This document shows, piece after piece, positions 27,621 to 37,609 of a DNA stretch of 64,000 bases. Positions within the stretch are counted from its first letter, which is position 1. Each line of letters begins with the position of its first letter. The stretch is from a marine gamma proteobacterium HTCC2148 (GTDB lineage: Bacteria > Pseudomonadota > Gammaproteobacteria > Pseudomonadales > Halieaceae). Both the position numbers and the translations under genes were made by a program. The DNA lies in assembly GCA_000156295.1 (NCBI GenBank), contig DS999223.1:193782-257781 (forward strand), in the 5' to 3' direction. The notes beneath the pieces are model-generated. The model saw only the letters and a list, made by a program, of their open reading frames with translations. It searched no databases and was not told where the DNA came from.

Positions 27621-28415
27621 ATGAGCTACGCAATTTACCAGGTCGATGCTTTTTCCAGCGAACCCTTTGGCGGCAACCCCGCGGCAGTTATGCCCCTGGA
27701 CAAGTGGCTCGAAGATGAGCTGTTACAGTCCATTGCTTTCGAGAACAATCTTTCCGAGACAGCCTTTATGGTGCCTGTAGAGGATGGCTTTGAATTACGC
27801 TGGTTTACGCCAACGGTAGAAGTCGATTTGTGCGGGCATGCCACGCTTGCCACTGCGCATGTGCTATTTGATCATCTTGCTTACGCTGGCGAACGTATTT
27901 GTTTTCACACCCGCTCAGGTATGCTGCAGGTGCTGCGTCATGATTCTGGCTACACCCTGGACTTTCCGGCCTATGCCTTGAGCGATGGTGCAGTGGATAT
28001 GGAGATATGCGCTGCGTTAGGCGCGAGACCGTCTGATGTTAAGCAGGTGAGCGGGGCCGCAAAATTACTGTATGTGTTTGAGTTCGAAGAAGACGTGGCC
28101 AGAATATCTCCAGACTTTACCGCATTGCTGGCCGCAAGCGATCGCTGCATTATTGCGACGGCGCCGGGCGATAACTGCGATTTTGTGTCGCGTTTTTTTG
28201 GCCCTCAGGTGGGTATTAACGAAGATCCAGTGACCGGTTCGGCTCACTGCGCATTGGTGCCGTACTGGTCGCAGCGTCTTGGGCTTGAACGATTGGAAGC
28301 TAGACAAATATCGGCGCGCGGCGGCGAGATAAACTGCGAGTACGGCGCGGGCCGAGTGCGGATGACGGGGCAGGCGGTGACGTTCATGCAGGGGCGGGTT
28401 CGCCTAGCGCGCTAA
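27621..28415 (+). CDS. PhzF-family isomerase
   Basis: 264 residues from ATG 27621 (MSYAIYQVDAF); the longer open frame to 27516 lacks family residues. PhzF landmarks: FGGNPAAVM, the catalytic Glu in NNLSETAFM, RWFTPTVEVDLCGHATLA and, in the second half, EDPVTGSAHCAL. The family uses a diaminopimelate-epimerase fold to isomerise small metabolites. PhzF itself acts in phenazine synthesis, but most members, such as this isolated gene, have unknown substrates. The stop overlaps the convergent bioA stop by 4 bp. Confidence 0.9.
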   Translation: MSYAIYQVDAFSSEPFGGNPAAVMPLDKWLEDELLQSIAFENNLSETAFMVPVEDGFELRWFTPTVEVDLCGHATLATAHVLFDHLAYAGERICFHTRSGMLQVLRHDSGYTLDFPAYALSDGAVDMEICAALGARPSDVKQVSGAAKLLYVFEFEEDVARISPDFTALLAASDRCIIATAPGDNCDFVSRFFGPQVGINEDPVTGSAHCALVPYWSQRLGLERLEARQISARGGEINCEYGAGRVRMTGQAVTFMQGRVRLAR

Positions 28416-29707
28416 AGTGCAGCGACGACCTCTACCATAGCCGCGGTGAGCGCTGCCAGGTCTTCTTCGTTCATTGTGTATGGCGGCATGGTGTAAACCA
28501 GTTTGCCAAACGGCCTAATCCAGACCCCCTTGTCCACAAACATCGGCTGGACTCTTTGCATGTCGACGGCCTCATGCAACTCAATAACACCGATGGCTCC
28601 GAGTGTGCGCACGTCATTGACCTGAGGAAGTTTGCGCGCCGGGCTAAGGCCTTCTTCGAGTTGCAGATTTAAGCGTTGAATTTTCCTTTGCCATGGTTGC
28701 GAAATCAGCAGCTCAATACTGGCGATAGCGGTAGCACAGGCCAGTGGATTTCCCATAAAGGTGGGGCCGTGCATAAACGCGCCAGCCTCGCTGTTGCTGA
28801 TTGTGCTGGCAATTTGATCGTTACAAAGTGTGGCAGCTAGCGTCATGTAACCACCAGTTAGCGACTTGCCAAGGCACAGCATATCCGGCTCAACATCGGC
28901 GTGCTCCAGGGCGAACATCTTTCCTGTACGACCGAAGCCTGTGGCGATTTCGTCAAAAATCAGCAAAACATCGAAGGCATCACACAGGGCTCGCAGCTTG
29001 CGCAGATAATCCGGAGAGTAAAAGTGCATGCCCCCCGCGCCCTGCACGACCGGCTCTACAATAATCGCCGCAATTTCTTCATGGTGGGAGGTGAGTAAAT
29101 CGGTGATTTCCTCCATTTCAGTTTCAGGACACTCCTCATGGAAGCCGGCCTTAGGAGCAGCGACAAAGTGTTGCTTGTTGAGAACGTCGCCAAACAGGTG
29201 GTGCATGCCGGTGACTGGGTCACAAACAGACATAGCGCCAAAAGTATCGCCGTGGTAACCGCTGCGTAGCGCAACCATTTTTTGCTTGCGCTGTTTGCCG
29301 GAAGCTTGCCAGAACTGAATTGCCATTTTGAGGGCTACCTCAACTGACACTGAACCTGAGTCACTGAAAAAAACCTTGCTGAGAGAGTCTGGCGTCAGTC
29401 GCACAAGCAGTTGCGCCAGTTTGACAGCGGCCGGGTGGGTTAGCCCCCCGAACATGACGTGAGACATCTTGGTCAACTGTTCGTTTACTGCCCGGTTTAG
29501 CACAGGATGGTTGTAGCCGTGGATCGCACACCACCAGGAGGCCATACCATCGATGAGTTCGCGGCCATCTGCCAGCCTTAGCCGAACCCCATCAGCAGCT
29601 ACAATTGGAAAGATCTCTCCGCGCGAAGGTGTTGCTGAGTAAGGGTGCCATACATGTTCGCTGTCACGCTCCTGCAGGTCTCGCCAGAGTGGGTTGTCGT
29701 TGGTCAT
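28412..29707 (-). CDS. bioA: Adenosylmethionine-8-amino-7-oxononanoate aminotransferase
   Basis: 431 residues, full length for BioA. This PLP enzyme converts 7-keto-8-aminopelargonate to 7,8-diaminopelargonate in biotin synthesis, using S-adenosylmethionine as amino donor. Motifs: WHPYS near the N-terminus, DGMASWWCAIHGYNHP, the PLP Asp in IFDEIATGFGRTG (D252) and the Schiff-base lysine K281 in LCLGKSLTGGYM. The start codon overlaps the stop of tesA by 4 bp, so it is co-transcribed with tesA instead of with other bio genes, none of which are nearby. Confidence 0.95.
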   Translation of the reverse strand: MTNDNPLWRDLQERDSEHVWHPYSATPSRGEIFPIVAADGVRLRLADGRELIDGMASWWCAIHGYNHPVLNRAVNEQLTKMSHVMFGGLTHPAAVKLAQLLVRLTPDSLSKVFFSDSGSVSVEVALKMAIQFWQASGKQRKQKMVALRSGYHGDTFGAMSVCDPVTGMHHLFGDVLNKQHFVAAPKAGFHEECPETEMEEITDLLTSHHEEIAAIIVEPVVQGAGGMHFYSPDYLRKLRALCDAFDVLLIFDEIATGFGRTGKMFALEHADVEPDMLCLGKSLTGGYMTLAATLCNDQIASTISNSEAGAFMHGPTFMGNPLACATAIASIELLISQPWQRKIQRLNLQLEEGLSPARKLPQVNDVRTLGAIGVIELHEAVDMQRVQPMFVDKGVWIRPFGKLVYTMPPYTMNEEDLAALTAAMVEVVAAL

Positions 29708-30339
29708 GGCAGCGCCTTTTCAATGTAAGGAAGCATGTTATTTAACATGTCCGCCTGAGCCTCTGGTCGGGGATGAATTCCGTCGGCCTGCATGAGTTCA
29801 GGGTTAGTGGCTATGCCATCCAGAATAAAGGGGGCCAGAATGCTGTCAGTGTTTTCTGCAGCCAGGGCATACGACTCATGGAAGCTGGTAGTGTAACGAC
29901 TACCGTAGTTGGGGGGTATCTGTATGCTGACCATAACTACCTGGGCCCCTGCTGCTCGGCTGCGCAGGGCTAATTGATCCAGATTCTGACGCAATTCGCT
30001 CACCGGAAAGCCCCTCAGTCCGTCGTTGCCGCCCAGCTCGATGACAACTACCTGAGGTTTATGCTGCCCGAGGAGGGAATCTAGTCGACCAAGAGCGCCG
30101 TTGGTCGTTTCTCCGGAGATGCTGGCATTAACAACCCGGTAATCCGGGTGGGTGGTTGCCAGCCGCCCTGCCAGCAGGGCAACCCATCCCTTGTCCAGCG
30201 ACATACCGTAGGCTGCACTGATACTATCCCCGAGCACGAGCAAGGTGTTCCCTTTTGTAAAGGCGGGATTGCCGAAAGCCAGGAGTAGAAAACCGAGCAG
30301 GATTGGGGCACGTATAAGGTGGTAAAGGGAATGCTGCAT
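29704..30339 (-). CDS. tesA: Arylesterase / thioesterase I (TesA-like SGNH hydrolase)
   Basis: About 211 residues from ATG 30339, with a signal peptide (residues 1-28). The SGNH blocks are clear: LVLGDSISAAYG (S39), the Gly block SISGETTNG, the Asn block IELGGNDGLRG, and the C-terminal DGIHP. TesA is a periplasmic esterase, thioesterase and lysophospholipase. A longer frame beyond 30339 is antisense to the ABC gene and is rejected. The tesA and ABC start codons overlap by two bases on opposite strands, tighter than the usual divergent tesA/ybbA arrangement. Confidence 0.92.
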   Translation of the reverse strand: MQHSLYHLIRAPILLGFLLLAFGNPAFTKGNTLLVLGDSISAAYGMSLDKGWVALLAGRLATTHPDYRVVNASISGETTNGALGRLDSLLGQHKPQVVVIELGGNDGLRGFPVSELRQNLDQLALRSRAAGAQVVMVSIQIPPNYGSRYTTSFHESYALAAENTDSILAPFILDGIATNPELMQADGIHPRPEAQADMLNNMLPYIEKALP

Positions 30340-31000
30340 GATTAAAACCGAAAATCTCCAAAAACGGGTGCCCATGAGTGGGGGCATGCTTGAAATACTG
30401 AAAGGGATTACGTTGGAAATCAAGTCGGGAGAGTCGGTCGCCATTGTTGGTGCCTCAGGTTCTGGCAAGTCAACGCTGCTCGGTTTGCTGGCCGGACTCG
30501 ATGAGGCCAGTGCTGGCCGTGTCATTATTGGAGACACAGATCTTGGTACTTTGGATGAAGACGCTAGAGCGCTGTTTCGTGGCAAACAGGTGGGATTCGT
30601 CTTTCAGTCGTTCCAACTGCTCCCTGCGCTGACGGCGCTGGAGAACGTTATGCTGCCCCTGGAACTGCAGGGGATTGGCGATGCCAGGGAGCAGGCCGAA
30701 CAGTTCCTGGGGCGCGTGGAGCTCAGCGAGCGTATGTTGCACTACCCCAAGCAAATGTCAGGTGGAGAGCAGCAGCGTGTCGCAATCGCCAGAGCCTTTG
30801 CCTCGACGCCGACCATTTTGTTTGCTGATGAACCCACTGGCAATCTGGATACCCGCACCGGGACTCACATCATCGATTTACTGTTTGAGTTAAACCGCGA
30901 GCAGGGCACTACACTGGTTCTGGTGACCCACGATATGGCCCTGGCCCAGCGTTGTGAGCGCAGGCTGGTACTGGACGCGGGCGAATTGGTTGAGGGCTAA
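30338..31000 (+). CDS. ybbA: YbbA-like ABC transporter ATP-binding protein
   Basis: 220 residues of a LolD/MacB-type ATPase. Walker A is [10 protein letters not shown]-loop FVFQSFQLL, signature LSGG appears as [14 protein letters not shown], Walker [14 protein letters not shown] and H-loop VTHD. The first strand ([10 protein letters not shown]) is needed for the fold, which supports ATG 30338 although it overlaps the tesA start. With the permease that follows 3 bp later it forms the YbbA-YbbP system, linked in E. coli to tesA and to lipoprotein or hydrophobic-compound extraction; the substrate is unproven. Confidence 0.92.
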   Translation: MIKTENLQKRVPMSGGMLEILKGITLEIKSGESVAIVGASGSGKSTLLGLLAGLDEASAGRVIIGDTDLGTLDEDARALFRGKQVGFVFQSFQLLPALTALENVMLPLELQGIGDAREQAEQFLGRVELSERMLHYPKQMSGGEQQRVAIARAFASTPTILFADEPTGNLDTRTGTHIIDLLFELNREQGTTLVLVTHDMALAQRCERRLVLDAGELVEG

Positions 31001-31003
31001 GGT

Positions 31004-33478
31004 ATGTCGATAACGGCGACACGAATGCTGGCGCGCGATTGGCGCGGCGGAGAGCTCGGTATTCTGGCGATGGCACTGGTGCTGGCGGTGGGCGTGGTGT
31101 CCGGGATCAGTGCATTTACCTCGCGTTTACAGGGTGCTCTGGAGCAGGAAAGCCATCGTTTTTTGGCTGCTGATCTGGTTGTCCGCAGTAGTCGGGAAAT
31201 GCCGGCAGATTGGCTGCAAGAGGCGCTCGACGACGGACTCAGTGTCGCCACCACGCTGGCTTTTCCATCGATGATTTACAGCACTAGTGACGCAATGCAA
31301 CTGGTTGCAGTAAAAGCGGTTTCTGCGGCGTATCCCTTGCGTGGAGAACTCTCTTTCAGCGATGAGCCCTTTGGTGAAGCGAGGGCCGTGGTATCCGGCC
31401 CCGGTGTGGGCGAAGTTTGGCTGGACTCACGTTTGTTTCCTTTGCTCGATATTTCTCTTGGCAGCTCTGTTGCATTGGGAGATGCCAGCTTTACTGTGGC
31501 CGGGGCGGTGCGCGCTGAACCGGACCAGGCAGCAGGAACTTATGGCTATGGCCCAAGGTTGTTGATGAACTACGCCGATATTGCGGCGACCGGGGTCGTG
31601 CAACCGGGCAGCAGGGTGGAATTTCGTCAGCTGTATGCGGGAGACCCTGGCGCGCTTCAGAGGCACCGCGGGCAACTTGAGCCTCGATTGGAACCCGGGC
31701 AAAGAATGATTGATATCAACCAGGGCCAGCCCGGTATCGGCAAGGCCCTGGCGAGGGCGGAAAGCTTTTTGTTGCTGGCAGGCAGTCTGGGCGTGGTACT
31801 CGCAGGTGTTGCCATCGCGCTTGCGGCTGGCCGTTTCAGCGAACGTCACAACGATTATGTGGCCATCATGAAAAGCCTGGGAGCTACATCTGGCAGCATT
31901 AATTTTTTGTATGGGCGCAGTTTGTTGTTGCTGGGGAGTATTGCCACTGGCGCGGGCTGTCTATTGGGCTGGGGCATTCAGGCCTTGTTCTTTAAATTGT
32001 TCGCTGATCAGTTGCCGGTTCAGCCAGGCCCCAGTGGTCCTCGGCCTTATTTAATAGGCAGCGCTACCGCACTCACTTGCTTGATGAGCTTTGCCTGGCC
32101 GCCTCTGCGCCGCCTGAGTCTGGCCAGTCCGTTGCGCGTTCTACGCCGGGACCTGCCTTTGGAAACACGCCGCTCCACCCGGGATTATATCATCGGGCTG
32201 CTTGCTATCAGTGGGTTGATGCTCTGGTATTCGGGGGACTGGAAGCTGACCGCAGCGGTTATTTCAGGATTGATGATTACCGTCTCTCTGGGAATGGTGC
32301 TGGCTATGACCCTGCTCAGAGGCGGGCGTATTGTCGGTATGAGCGCCGGTAGTATCTGGCGGCTTGCATTGGCCGGCTTGCAGCGCAGAGGCACGGCCAA
32401 TGCACTTCAAGTCGTGATATTTGCGATGGCGATTATGCTTTTGTTGGTCCTGGTGTTGGTACGCACATCACTCATCGACGAGTGGCAAACACAACTACCA
32501 GAAGATGCACCTAATCACTTCATGATTAATATTGGCCCTCAGGATTTGCAGCCTGTAGAGCAAATGCTGCGCGAGGAGGGGGTTCCCAGCGAGGCTTTGT
32601 ACCCCATGATTCGCGGCCGGATTATGGCAGTGAACGATCAGCCGCTGCCAACGGCAGGGGAAATGGAAGAGGGGCCCAGGCAGCGTGAAACCAACCTCAC
32701 CTGGTCCACCGGGCTGCCCACCGGAAATGTGCTTACTGCGGGAGAGTGGTGGCCGGATGGCACTACCGAAGCGCTGGTGTCGGTAGAGGCCGAGTTTGCC
32801 CAGAGAATGGGTGTGGAGGTAGGCGACAAGCTGTCGTTTCTCGTGGGTGCACAGCCGCTGGAAGCGACTGTTTCTAACCTGCGGCAGCTGGACTGGCAGT
32901 CCATGCGGCCCAACTTCTTTCTGGTGTTTCCTCCGGATTTGTTAGCCAGTTATCCGGCAACATTTATGACCAGCTTTCATCTGGACGGGGAAAACAAGGT
33001 GTTTCTGAATCGTTTTATTCGGAGTTTTCCGACGGTGACGGTTATTGAAATGGATCTGGTCATCGACCAGGTTCGAAGTATCGTCAAGCAGGTGTCGGCA
33101 GCCGTTGAATTAGTTCTCGCTGTTATTCTGGCCACAGGTGCGCTGGTCCTGGTGGCAGGCGTGCAAGCGAGTGTTGACGCACGCATGCATGAGAGTTCGA
33201 TATTGCGGGCGCTGGGAGCCCGGCGAGGTTTGATCCTGGGAGGTCTGTTTATTGAATTTTCAGCCCTGGGTTTGTTCGCCGGAATTCTAGCCACGGTAGC
33301 GGCCGAATTGTCCGTGGCGATGCTGCAAATTTGGGTACTGGATATGTCTTATGCGCCATCCCCCTGGCTATGGCCACTGGGGCTGACAGTAGGGACCGTG
33401 TTGATCGCCGGGCTGGGTGTGTTCAGTTGCCGTAAAGTGGTGTCCAGTCCCCCGGTGGCTTTGCTGCGAGAACTCTAG
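31004..33478 (+). CDS. ybbP: YbbP-like ABC transporter permease
   Basis: 824 residues, the large FtsX-domain permease that partners YbbA. It has an N-terminal anchor helix ([21 protein letters not shown]), a periplasmic region, a first FtsX block around residues 255-400, a central membrane pair, a second periplasmic region and a C-terminal FtsX block (residues ~690-824) with [20 protein letters not shown]. It should form a homodimer or pseudo-dimer with two YbbA subunits. The final stop shares CTAG with the convergent TetR gene. Confidence 0.92.
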   Translation: MSITATRMLARDWRGGELGILAMALVLAVGVVSGISAFTSRLQGALEQESHRFLAADLVVRSSREMPADWLQEALDDGLSVATTLAFPSMIYSTSDAMQLVAVKAVSAAYPLRGELSFSDEPFGEARAVVSGPGVGEVWLDSRLFPLLDISLGSSVALGDASFTVAGAVRAEPDQAAGTYGYGPRLLMNYADIAATGVVQPGSRVEFRQLYAGDPGALQRHRGQLEPRLEPGQRMIDINQGQPGIGKALARAESFLLLAGSLGVVLAGVAIALAAGRFSERHNDYVAIMKSLGATSGSINFLYGRSLLLLGSIATGAGCLLGWGIQALFFKLFADQLPVQPGPSGPRPYLIGSATALTCLMSFAWPPLRRLSLASPLRVLRRDLPLETRRSTRDYIIGLLAISGLMLWYSGDWKLTAAVISGLMITVSLGMVLAMTLLRGGRIVGMSAGSIWRLALAGLQRRGTANALQVVIFAMAIMLLLVLVLVRTSLIDEWQTQLPEDAPNHFMINIGPQDLQPVEQMLREEGVPSEALYPMIRGRIMAVNDQPLPTAGEMEEGPRQRETNLTWSTGLPTGNVLTAGEWWPDGTTEALVSVEAEFAQRMGVEVGDKLSFLVGAQPLEATVSNLRQLDWQSMRPNFFLVFPPDLLASYPATFMTSFHLDGENKVFLNRFIRSFPTVTVIEMDLVIDQVRSIVKQVSAAVELVLAVILATGALVLVAGVQASVDARMHESSILRALGARRGLILGGLFIEFSALGLFAGILATVAAELSVAMLQIWVLDMSYAPSPWLWPLGLTVGTVLIAGLGVFSCRKVVSSPPVALLREL

Positions 33479-34104
33479 GCGGGTGTCTTGGCGCTGATGC
33501 CGGCGACAAAGGTCCTCACTCCGAGATCGACTTGAGCGCGCAGGTCGATATGGCGGACAAAAATTTCAGGTGCGTCTACGCGCAGGGTTGCCAGACCGTA
33601 TATGCCCGACCAGGCAGCATTGGTCAGATAGGCTGTATCTTCGGCATCGGTATACAGGCCCTGTTTAATTCCGCGCTGTAATATTTGCTGCACCAGAATG
33701 AGTGTCTCGCGACTCGCTTCTCGCAGCTCAGGGTAACGTGCTGCAGGCTGTACGGCAGGGCCGAACATCAGTTTGAACAACTGCGGATTATTGGCCGCAT
33801 AGTCCACGTAGGCGTATGCAAAGGCCAGCAGTTGGTCTGTAGGGCAATCCCCGGCATTGTCTCCGGCCTGCTTCAGCGATTTGTAAAGCTCCCGGTAGCC
33901 GCGAGTCGCCATCGCCGCAAGAAGTTCACCTTTGTCGCCAAAGTGGCGGTAAGGGGCTGTCTGTGAAACCCCAATCGCCCGTGCCAGGGCTCGCAAGCTT
34001 AAATCCTCAGCACCGGTCTCTCGCAACTGTTCTATCGCAGTATCGAGCAGTTCAGCACGCAGGTTGCCATGGTGGTAGGTTTTCTGGGTTGCAATCTCAG
34101 TCAT
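33475..34104 (-). CDS. TetR/AcrR-family transcriptional regulator
   Basis: 209 residues. The N-terminal helix-turn-helix has the classic TetR layout: [44 protein letters not shown] (residues ~18-62). The C-terminal ligand region (FKLMFGPAV, then [15 protein letters not shown]) fits the WHG-type TetR C-terminal domain. Target genes are not obvious: downstream is the convergent ybbP gene, upstream is mdh behind a terminator. It overlaps ybbP by four bases at the stops. Confidence 0.88.
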   Translation of the reverse strand: MTEIATQKTYHHGNLRAELLDTAIEQLRETGAEDLSLRALARAIGVSQTAPYRHFGDKGELLAAMATRGYRELYKSLKQAGDNAGDCPTDQLLAFAYAYVDYAANNPQLFKLMFGPAVQPAARYPELREASRETLILVQQILQRGIKQGLYTDAEDTAYLTNAAWSGIYGLATLRVDAPEIFVRHIDLRAQVDLGVRTFVAGISAKTPA

Positions 34105-34154
34105 AGGGCTATTACAGCAGGATTCCTGCGTTGGGTCTAATGGAAGGTCAGAAG

Positions 34155-34195
34155 AAAAAAAAGCGCCACTGGAGTACCCAGGGGCGCTTTTTTTT
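34155..34195. terminator. Bidirectional intrinsic terminator after mdh
   Basis: Arms gcgcc-a-ctgg and ccag-g-ggcgc (34163-34172 with 34178-34187, one mismatch) are flanked by eight A residues on the left and eight T residues on the right. It can stop transcripts in either direction; its position 12 bp after the mdh stop makes mdh its main client and insulates the TetR gene. Confidence 0.87.
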
Positions 34196-34206
34196 GAGTG
34201 CGGTGC

Positions 34207-35187
34207 TTAAGGCAGCAGGTGCTGAACCGCGTCGCGCTCTTCAACGAGTTCCTGTTCGGTAGCAGCCATTTTTGCCTGACTGAAATCACCGACTTCAACG
34301 CCTTGTACAATGCTCCAGTCGCCGTTTTCGCAGCGGCAGGGGAAAGAGTAGATCAGGCCCTCGGTAATACCGTAAGAACCATCGGAGTAAACACCCATGG
34401 AAACCCAATCATCGCCGTCGGTCCCCAGCGCCCAGGAGCGCATATGGTCAATGGCCGCATTGGCTGCAGATGCTGCAGAAGACGCGCCACGTGCCTTGAT
34501 AATGGCTGCACCGCGCTGCTGAACAACAGGAATAAAATCACTTTCATACCACTCTTGATTCACCAGGTTGATGGCGGCTTCGCCCGACACTTTGGTGTTG
34601 AACAAGTCTGGATACTGGGTAGCAGAGTGGTTGCCCCAGATCGTCATATTCGTCACATCGTTAACAGTCTTGCCTGTCTTTTGCGCGATTTGAGTCATGG
34701 CACGATTGTGGTCCAGACGCGTCATGGCAGTGAAATTGCGAGGGTCGATGTCCGGCGCATTGCGCTGGGTGATGAGCGAGTTGGTGTTAGCGGGATTGCC
34801 GACGACCAGAACCTTGATGTTCTTGCTGGCATTGGCGTTGATCGCTTTACCCTGCACGGAGAAGATCGCAGCATTGGCTTCCAGCAAATCCTTACGCTCC
34901 ATACCGGGGCCGCGCGGGCGTGCGCCAACCAGCAAAGCGTAATCGGTATCTTTGAATCCCGCGTTGGGATCATCGGTGCAAATGGTGTCGACCAGCAATG
35001 GGAAAGCGCAGTCCTCCAATTCCATCTTCACCCCCTGAAGAGCCTCCATGGCTGGAGTGATGTCCAGTAGTTGCAGGATGACAGGCTGGTCATCGCCCAG
35101 CATGGCGCCGGAGGCAATACGGAACAGCAGTGCGTAGCCAATCTGGCCCGCAGCGCCGGTAACAGTCACTCTTACAGGTGTTTTCAT
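34207..35187 (-). CDS. mdh: Malate dehydrogenase
   Basis: 326 residues of the NAD-dependent, cytosolic-type malate dehydrogenase found in many proteobacteria. It oxidises malate to oxaloacetate in the TCA cycle. Motifs: TGAAGQIG (10-17) for NAD, substrate arginines R92, R98 ([13 protein letters not shown]) and R162, the D159-H187 proton relay ([17 protein letters not shown]). Start and length match the family. A sigma-70-like promoter lies upstream at 35236-35264 and a strong terminator follows, so it is probably monocistronic. Confidence 0.95.
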   Translation of the reverse strand: MKTPVRVTVTGAAGQIGYALLFRIASGAMLGDDQPVILQLLDITPAMEALQGVKMELEDCAFPLLVDTICTDDPNAGFKDTDYALLVGARPRGPGMERKDLLEANAAIFSVQGKAINANASKNIKVLVVGNPANTNSLITQRNAPDIDPRNFTAMTRLDHNRAMTQIAQKTGKTVNDVTNMTIWGNHSATQYPDLFNTKVSGEAAINLVNQEWYESDFIPVVQQRGAAIIKARGASSAASAANAAIDHMRSWALGTDGDDWVSMGVYSDGSYGITEGLIYSFPCRCENGDWSIVQGVEVGDFSQAKMAATEQELVEERDAVQHLLP

Positions 35188-35235
35188 CGGGTTTTAGTCC
35201 TCGCAGATGAGTTGATCGTGTCTTCAGGGGCGCAC

Positions 35236-35264
35236 ATTTTGGTTGTATTGCAAGCAAATTACAA
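35236..35264 (-). promoter_or_regulatory. Putative sigma-70 promoter of mdh
   Basis: On the minus strand TTGTAA (35264-35259), a 17-bp spacer and CAAAAT (35241-35236) lie about 50 bp before the mdh start. Spacing is ideal; the -10 box deviates at its first base. Confidence 0.5.
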
Positions 35265-35388
35265 GACGAGCAGGGCGATGGTCACCACAGGTGGAGGGAA
35301 TCGGAGTTGTCGAGCCCAGTAAGCGGTGGACGGAACGACATGCAAACGAGTAAAATGCGCGCCAAATCAAGCACTAACGGTCGGTATC

Positions 35389-36234
35389 GTGCGCGAGCTA
35401 TCACGCAAGGAAAAACTCGAGTTCAACAAGTTGCAGAAGCGACTGCGACGCAATGCCGGTAACGCTATCGTCGATTACAACATGATTGAAGAGGGCGACA
35501 AGGTCATGGTGTGTCTGTCGGGAGGCAAAGACTCCTATGGCATGCTGGATATCCTGATGAACCTGCAACGTTCAGCGCCAGTGAGTTTCGAGCTCGTGGC
35601 CGTAAACCTGGATCAAAAACAACCGGGGTTCCCAGAGCAGGTGCTGCCTGATTTTCTCGCCCAGATGGATGTGCCTTACTACATCCTGGAAAAGGACACC
35701 TACAGTATCGTCAAGGAAGTGGTGCCAGAAGGCAAAACCACCTGTGGACTTTGCTCCCGATTGCGTCGTGGCAGCCTGTATGGGTTCGCCCAGGATATTG
35801 GCGCAACCAAGATAGCTCTGGGTCATCACCGCGACGACATTGTAGAAACTTTATTTCTCAATATGTTTTTTGGTGGCAGCCTGAAAGCCATGCCTCCCAA
35901 ACTGTTGTCTGACGACAAGAAAAATGTGGTGATTAGGCCGATGGCGTACTGCAAGGAAAAAGACCTGGCCGCCTATGCCCAGTATAAGGAGTTTCCCATT
36001 ATTCCCTGCAACCTGTGTGGCTCCCAGGACAACTTGCAGCGGGTACAGGTGAAAAAAATGCTGCTGCAGTGGGAGCGTGAGTACCCGGGCCGCACCGAAA
36101 CTATTTTTAGCAGTATTCGCAATGTGGCCCCGTCACAGCTTGCCGATGGTGATCTCTTTGACTTCAACAGTTTGCGCGCTGATCAAATTGATACTGACTT
36201 GCACATTCCTGTGGTCAATGTGGTGAATCTCTGA
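35389..36234 (+). CDS. ttcA: tRNA 2-thiocytidine(32) synthetase TtcA
   Basis: About 281 residues from GTG 35389 ([21 protein letters not shown]); the frame reaches 35326 but family N-termini align here. The PP-loop is SGGKDS (44-49). The [4Fe-4S] cysteines are C119 and C122 ([13 protein letters not shown]), with C207 and C210 in PCNLCGSQ. TtcA activates C32 of certain tRNAs with ATP and inserts sulfur. It is followed 23 bp later by the ccm operon, which is probably transcribed with or through it. Confidence 0.94.
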   Translation: MRELSRKEKLEFNKLQKRLRRNAGNAIVDYNMIEEGDKVMVCLSGGKDSYGMLDILMNLQRSAPVSFELVAVNLDQKQPGFPEQVLPDFLAQMDVPYYILEKDTYSIVKEVVPEGKTTCGLCSRLRRGSLYGFAQDIGATKIALGHHRDDIVETLFLNMFFGGSLKAMPPKLLSDDKKNVVIRPMAYCKEKDLAAYAQYKEFPIIPCNLCGSQDNLQRVQVKKMLLQWEREYPGRTETIFSSIRNVAPSQLADGDLFDFNSLRADQIDTDLHIPVVNVVNL

Positions 36235-36257
36235 CCGATCCTTCACAGAGCAGGCCC

Positions 36258-36848
36258 TTGCTGGTCGCCGAGAGTCTTTCGCTGGAGCGAGGGGGTCGAC
36301 AGCTGTTTGAGGATCTGTCTTTCAGTATATTGCCCGGTCAGCTGGTTCAGCTTGAGGGCGCCAATGGTGCGGGAAAAACCAGTCTTATCCGAATTCTTGC
36401 CGGGCTTTCGCGCTACGGTTTTCAAGGTGAGGTTTCACGCCACGGTGGCATGCTCTACTTGAGCCATCAAAGCGCGGTTAAGTCGCTGCTGAGTCCACGG
36501 GAGAACTTGTCCTGGCATGTGTCTGGTGAGGGGCAATATTCCAACGCTGAAATAGAATCAGCATTAACCAGCGTTGGGCTCTACGGATACGAGGACGTGC
36601 CCAGCCACGCCTTGTCTGCAGGCCAGCACCGGCGGGTCAATCTCGCCAGGTTGTATTTGTCCGGGAGCCCGCTCTGGCTTTTGGACGAGCCCTACACGGC
36701 CATCGACGCGAGCGGAGTGAGCGCCCTGGAGGCGTTGTTTGCCAAGCACGTGACGGGGGGCGGCGCTGTCTTACTAACGTCTCACCAGCGCGTGGACGTT
36801 AATTGTCCACTGGTCCGGCTTGATCTCAGCGCGGGAGTTATGCCATGA
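36258..36848 (+). CDS. ccmA: Heme exporter ATP-binding protein CcmA
   Basis: 196 residues from TTG 36258; no ATG lies in a plausible place, and the first strand (LVAESLSLERGG) is needed. Walker A is EGANGAGKTS (33-42), signature LSAGQHRR, Walker B LWLLDEPYTAID. CcmA powers the CcmABCD complex, releasing heme-loaded CcmE during cytochrome c maturation (System I). It overlaps ccmB by 4 bp. The TTG start may keep synthesis low. Confidence 0.92.
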   Translation: MLVAESLSLERGGRQLFEDLSFSILPGQLVQLEGANGAGKTSLIRILAGLSRYGFQGEVSRHGGMLYLSHQSAVKSLLSPRENLSWHVSGEGQYSNAEIESALTSVGLYGYEDVPSHALSAGQHRRVNLARLYLSGSPLWLLDEPYTAIDASGVSALEALFAKHVTGGGAVLLTSHQRVDVNCPLVRLDLSAGVMP

Positions 36849-37531
36849 GCTCGCCGGGCACATTGGCTTTTTGCGGTCGATTGCTTCGCCGTCAGCTGGT
36901 GCTTGCAGTGCGGCGACCGATAGAAATAGGCAACCCGCTGTTGTTTTTCGCCATGGTAGTGGCCCTGTTCCCACTGGGGCTTGGCCCGGCTCCGGATAAG
37001 CTTGCGGACTTTGCCCCGGGTATTCTCTGGATTATTGCCTTGTTGTCCAATTTACTCACCTCAGACGGGGTGTTTCGCAGTGATTTTGACGATGGCAGCC
37101 TGGAGCAGCTAATGCTGTCGCCACAGCCTCTCTACATGTCAGTGCTGTCATACGTCACCGCACATTGGCTCATTACCGGCCTTTTGCTAGCCTTGGCATC
37201 ACCCGTGTTTGCGCTGATGTTAAATCTGCCCACTGAAGCCATTGCCACACTGTTTCTGAGTTTGTTGCTAGGCACTGCTTTACTTAGCCTGCTCGGCGCT
37301 ATTGGTGCAGCGTTAACGGTGGGGCTTAAACGCGGTGGAATGCTGATCTCGCTGCTGATATTGCCTTTTTATATGCCGGTACTCATATTTGGCAGCGCTG
37401 CAGTGAAAGCTGCCGTCACAGGAGCACCGGCCGGCCCCTATCTGGCGATTATTGGGGCAATGCTGTGTCTGGCTGTGGCGCTGGCGCCGATTGCGATCGC
37501 CGCTGGCTTGAGGATTAGCGTCGATGCCTGA
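36845..37531 (+). CDS. ccmB: Heme exporter permease CcmB
   Basis: 228 residues with six membrane helices. Conserved N-terminal region LRRQLVLAVRRPIEIGNPLLFFAMV, the FAPGILWIIALLSNLL segment, DGSLEQLMLSP and the final LLILPFYMPVLIFG match CcmB. It forms the membrane part of the CcmAB ABC module with CcmC and CcmD. The start overlaps ccmA by 4 bp. A 78-bp gap separates it from ccmC, the largest gap inside the operon. Confidence 0.94.
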   Translation: MSSPGTLAFCGRLLRRQLVLAVRRPIEIGNPLLFFAMVVALFPLGLGPAPDKLADFAPGILWIIALLSNLLTSDGVFRSDFDDGSLEQLMLSPQPLYMSVLSYVTAHWLITGLLLALASPVFALMLNLPTEAIATLFLSLLLGTALLSLLGAIGAALTVGLKRGGMLISLLILPFYMPVLIFGSAAVKAAVTGAPAGPYLAIIGAMLCLAVALAPIAIAAGLRISVDA

Positions 37532-37609
37532 GTTTAGTCACGTTCATCTGTTGCCAGTGGCCGACAAGTTCTTGTTCGCTGTCTGTGCCTCTGTATAATT
37601 GCCGCCCCT

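Noticed and set aside
30340-30585. N-terminal extension of tesA
   Set aside because: Antisense to the ABC ATPase Walker region, and the signal peptide begins naturally at 30339.
34198-35070. A 290-codon open frame on the plus strand opposite mdh
   Set aside because: It is antisense to a fully supported malate dehydrogenase and is rich in Arg, Cys and His with no family motif; a shadow of mdh codon use.
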